Origin: Cytomitobacter sp965233735
GTDB lineage: Bacteria; Pseudomonadota; Alphaproteobacteria; CAJXXZ01; 1604HC
Direction of reading: 5' to 3'
Assembly (NCBI GenBank): GCA_965233735.1
Contig: OZ247501.1
Coordinates: forward strand, 1-64,000
Length of the DNA stretch: 64,000 nt
Part shown: piece after piece, positions 62,447 to 64,000 of the stretch
Layout: the number at the start of each line of letters is the position of its first letter
How positions within the stretch are numbered: the first letter of the stretch is position 1
The notes under the pieces: generated by a model
What the model was told of the DNA's origin: nothing
The model's database searches: none
The model's input: only the letters and a program-made list of their open reading frames with translations
Made by a program: the position numbers and the translations under genes

Positions 62447-63691
62447 ATGAGCGAAAGAGAAAAAATATTAAAAAATATATACAAGTTAGGAAGTAAATTA
62501 TTAAAGAAAAAATCAGATCAATATAATTGGAATTTACATGCTAGAGATAATCAAAAAATTCCAAATTGGAATTGGAAAATATGGATGTTATTAGCAGGAA
62601 GAGGGTTTGGAAAAACTAGAACTGGAGCTGAAACTATTCGTAAATTTATTGACAAAGGTTATCGTAATATTTGTTTGTTAGGAAAAAACAAAGAAGAAGT
62701 TAGAAAAATAATGATAGAAGGAAAAAGTGGAATAATGAATGTATATCCAGACAGTGAAAAGCCTGAATTTTTTGCTAGTCAAAATGTTTTGAAATGGAAA
62801 AATGGAGCAACAGCGCAAATACATAGTGCTGATTCATATGAAAGTTTAAGAGGTCCTCAGTTTGATTTGGCATGGGTAGATGAATTTGCAAAATTTAACA
62901 ATTTAAATGAAGTTTGGGATCAATTAATGATGACTATGAGGCTTGGGGTTCCAAAAATAATTGTAACAACAACTCCTAAGCCATTACCAAAATTGCATGA
63001 ATTAATGGAAAAGAAATACACGCACTGCACTAGAGGAAGCACTAGAGACAATAGCGAAAACTTATCTTCTGATTATTTAAACTATATTAATGATGAATAC
63101 TTGAATACTGAATTTGGAAAGCAAGAAATTGAAGGGGAGCTTTTAAATGAAATTAAAATGTGGTCCAAAGGAAATATTCATCATAAAAACATATCATTAT
63201 GTTCATCTATAATTATTGCAGTAGATCCAGCTGTTACTAGTAAGGATAAAAGCGATGAAACAGGAATTATAGTTTTAGGAAAAAATGATGATGAATTTTT
63301 TGTATTAGAAGATAAAAGTGGGAAGTGGCCTATAAGTCAATTGTCTAACATTTGTGCGGAATTATGTAAAAAGTATAAAACACAAATAGTTGTAGCAGAA
63401 GTTAATCAAGGAGGAGATATGGTTGAACAAATTATAAAAATGAATAATAAGGATATACAATTTCATGCAGTTAGATCTTCCGTAAACAAGGTTGTTAGAG
63501 CCCAGCCAATATCATGCTTGTATGATCAAAAAAAAGTGTTTCATTTTGAGGAATTTGTTGAGTTAGAAAAACAAATGATTTCTTTTCCAGCATTTGTTAA
63601 GTCTCCTGATAGAGTTGATGCATTAGTAATAGGAATAAACTATTTAATGAAAAATGATAAAAAAGTCTTTATGTGGACTGTGGATTTTTAA
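62447..63691 (+). CDS. Phage/GTA-type terminase large subunit
   Basis: 414 residues. ATPase part: Walker A-like GRGFGKTRTGAE, a LRGPQFDLAWVDEFAK Walker B and TTTPKPLPKL coupling motif. Nuclease part: IIVAVDPAVTS-type (here SIIIAVDPAVTS), AEVNQGGDMVEQ and DRVDALVIGI. This is the terminase that packages DNA in gene transfer agents of alphaproteobacteria (Rhodobacter gp2 type). No portal, capsid or protease gene flanks it; ftsW lies on one side and ssb on the other. All ATPase and nuclease acidic residues look intact, so it is not obviously a pseudogene. Confidence 0.9.
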   Translation: MSEREKILKNIYKLGSKLLKKKSDQYNWNLHARDNQKIPNWNWKIWMLLAGRGFGKTRTGAETIRKFIDKGYRNICLLGKNKEEVRKIMIEGKSGIMNVYPDSEKPEFFASQNVLKWKNGATAQIHSADSYESLRGPQFDLAWVDEFAKFNNLNEVWDQLMMTMRLGVPKIIVTTTPKPLPKLHELMEKKYTHCTRGSTRDNSENLSSDYLNYINDEYLNTEFGKQEIEGELLNEIKMWSKGNIHHKNISLCSSIIIAVDPAVTSKDKSDETGIIVLGKNDDEFFVLEDKSGKWPISQLSNICAELCKKYKTQIVVAEVNQGGDMVEQIIKMNNKDIQFHAVRSSVNKVVRAQPISCLYDQKKVFHFEEFVELEKQMISFPAFVKSPDRVDALVIGINYLMKNDKKVFMWTVDF

Positions 63692-63778
63692 AAAACAATT
63701 AAATTGATCATATGCATTAATGAGAATCATTGAGTTAATATTAATTGTTTTGTTGTTTTTCTTATGTTAGAATGCGCC

Positions 63779-64000
63779 ATGGTAAAATCTGTAAACATGG
63801 TTATGATCATAGGAAATTTAGGAAAAGAGCCTGAGATCAAAAGTAGAGATGGTGGCGGCAAGATAGCAAAGTTTTCTGTAGCAACTTCAGAAGAATGGAT
63901 GAACAAAGAATCCGGAAAGAAGTTTTCCAGAACAGATTGGCATAGAATAGCAGTTTTCAATCCTCAATTAGTAGATATTGTTGAGCAATATTTGAAAAAA
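63779..64000 (+). CDS. ssb: Single-stranded DNA-binding protein, partial (3' end beyond window)
   Basis: The ATG at 63779 opens MVKSVNMVMIIGNLGKEPEI, followed by KIAKFSVATSEEWMNK and TDWHRIAVFNPQLVDI, the OB-fold of bacterial SSB. It covers 74 residues and runs off the right edge in frame. In many bacteria ssb lies between rpsF and rpsR; here those two are fused and far away. Confidence 0.93.
   Translation, partial: MVKSVNMVMIIGNLGKEPEIKSRDGGGKIAKFSVATSEEWMNKESGKKFSRTDWHRIAVFNPQLVDIVEQYLKK

Noticed and set aside
1..64000. CRISPR array, rRNA operon, insertion sequence
   Set aside because: No regularly spaced repeats with unique spacers, no rRNA-like conserved segments and no transposase frame were found.

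Overview
This is a very AT-rich, gene-dense window from what looks like a reduced, host-associated alphaproteobacterium, most likely of the Holosporales or a similar intracellular lineage. The alphaproteobacterial pointers are a CtrA-type cell-cycle regulator, a gene-transfer-agent-type terminase, RNase J, a GatCAB amidotransferase and a rpmF-plsX-fabH block. Reduction shows in short intergenic gaps, ATGA overlaps, shortened housekeeping proteins, missing operon partners (infC without rpmI-rplT, rpsF/rpsR without rplI) and decaying gene copies. The lineage is inferred from gene content only.

Layout. 1-5433: argS (partial), a phosphohexomutase, a DksA-like protein, a small membrane protein and an MrpE-like protein, then an ABC-2 exporter with dsbB. 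5527-12149: lon, cysS, an unidentified gene, hisS and prfA. 12202-20324: a secreted protein of a repeat family, gyrB, a single gene encoding S6 fused to S18, birA, gltX and glyA, then a decayed copy of the secreted family. 20735-26797: a cysteine-free uracil-DNA glycosylase and an IscA/ErpA protein (minus), then the plus-strand operon [free-standing ThrRS editing domain]-thrS-infC-[AsmA-like, frameshifted]. 27039-32609: tRNA-Tyr, tRNA-Gly and tuf, a secreted DUF218-like protein, and gatCAB. 32913-38722: an outer-membrane-type protein, engB/alaS, marC, ctrA and tRNA-Thr. 38723-43747: three more members of the secreted family around trxB, with truncated copies between them. 43820-49906: alr, ileS, lspA, mutL. 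49988-64000: a fifth family member, fabH-plsX-rpmF-rnj-murA, a thioredoxin-fold lipo/secreted protein, a pseudouridine synthase, a Ser/Pro-rich secreted repeat protein, two secreted proteins of unknown function, ftsW, an orphan terminase large subunit and ssb (partial).

The window is dominated by translation genes: seven aminoacyl-tRNA synthetases, GatCAB, EF-Tu, IF3, RF1, S6-S18, L32 and three tRNAs. Set into this core are about nine exported proteins with no recognised function, the likely host-interaction layer. Three observations stand out. (i) Threonyl-tRNA synthetase occurs as two tandem genes: a short protein keeping most of the editing active site, and a full enzyme whose editing site is destroyed but whose catalytic core is intact. 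(ii) Ribosomal proteins S6 and S18 are one polypeptide. (iii) Five intact paralogues plus at least three remnants belong to a secreted family with a conserved NHY-hL(I)D-G core and, in most members, a repeated DQ-x-x-A-x-E-I-A module; it is expanding by local tandem duplication.
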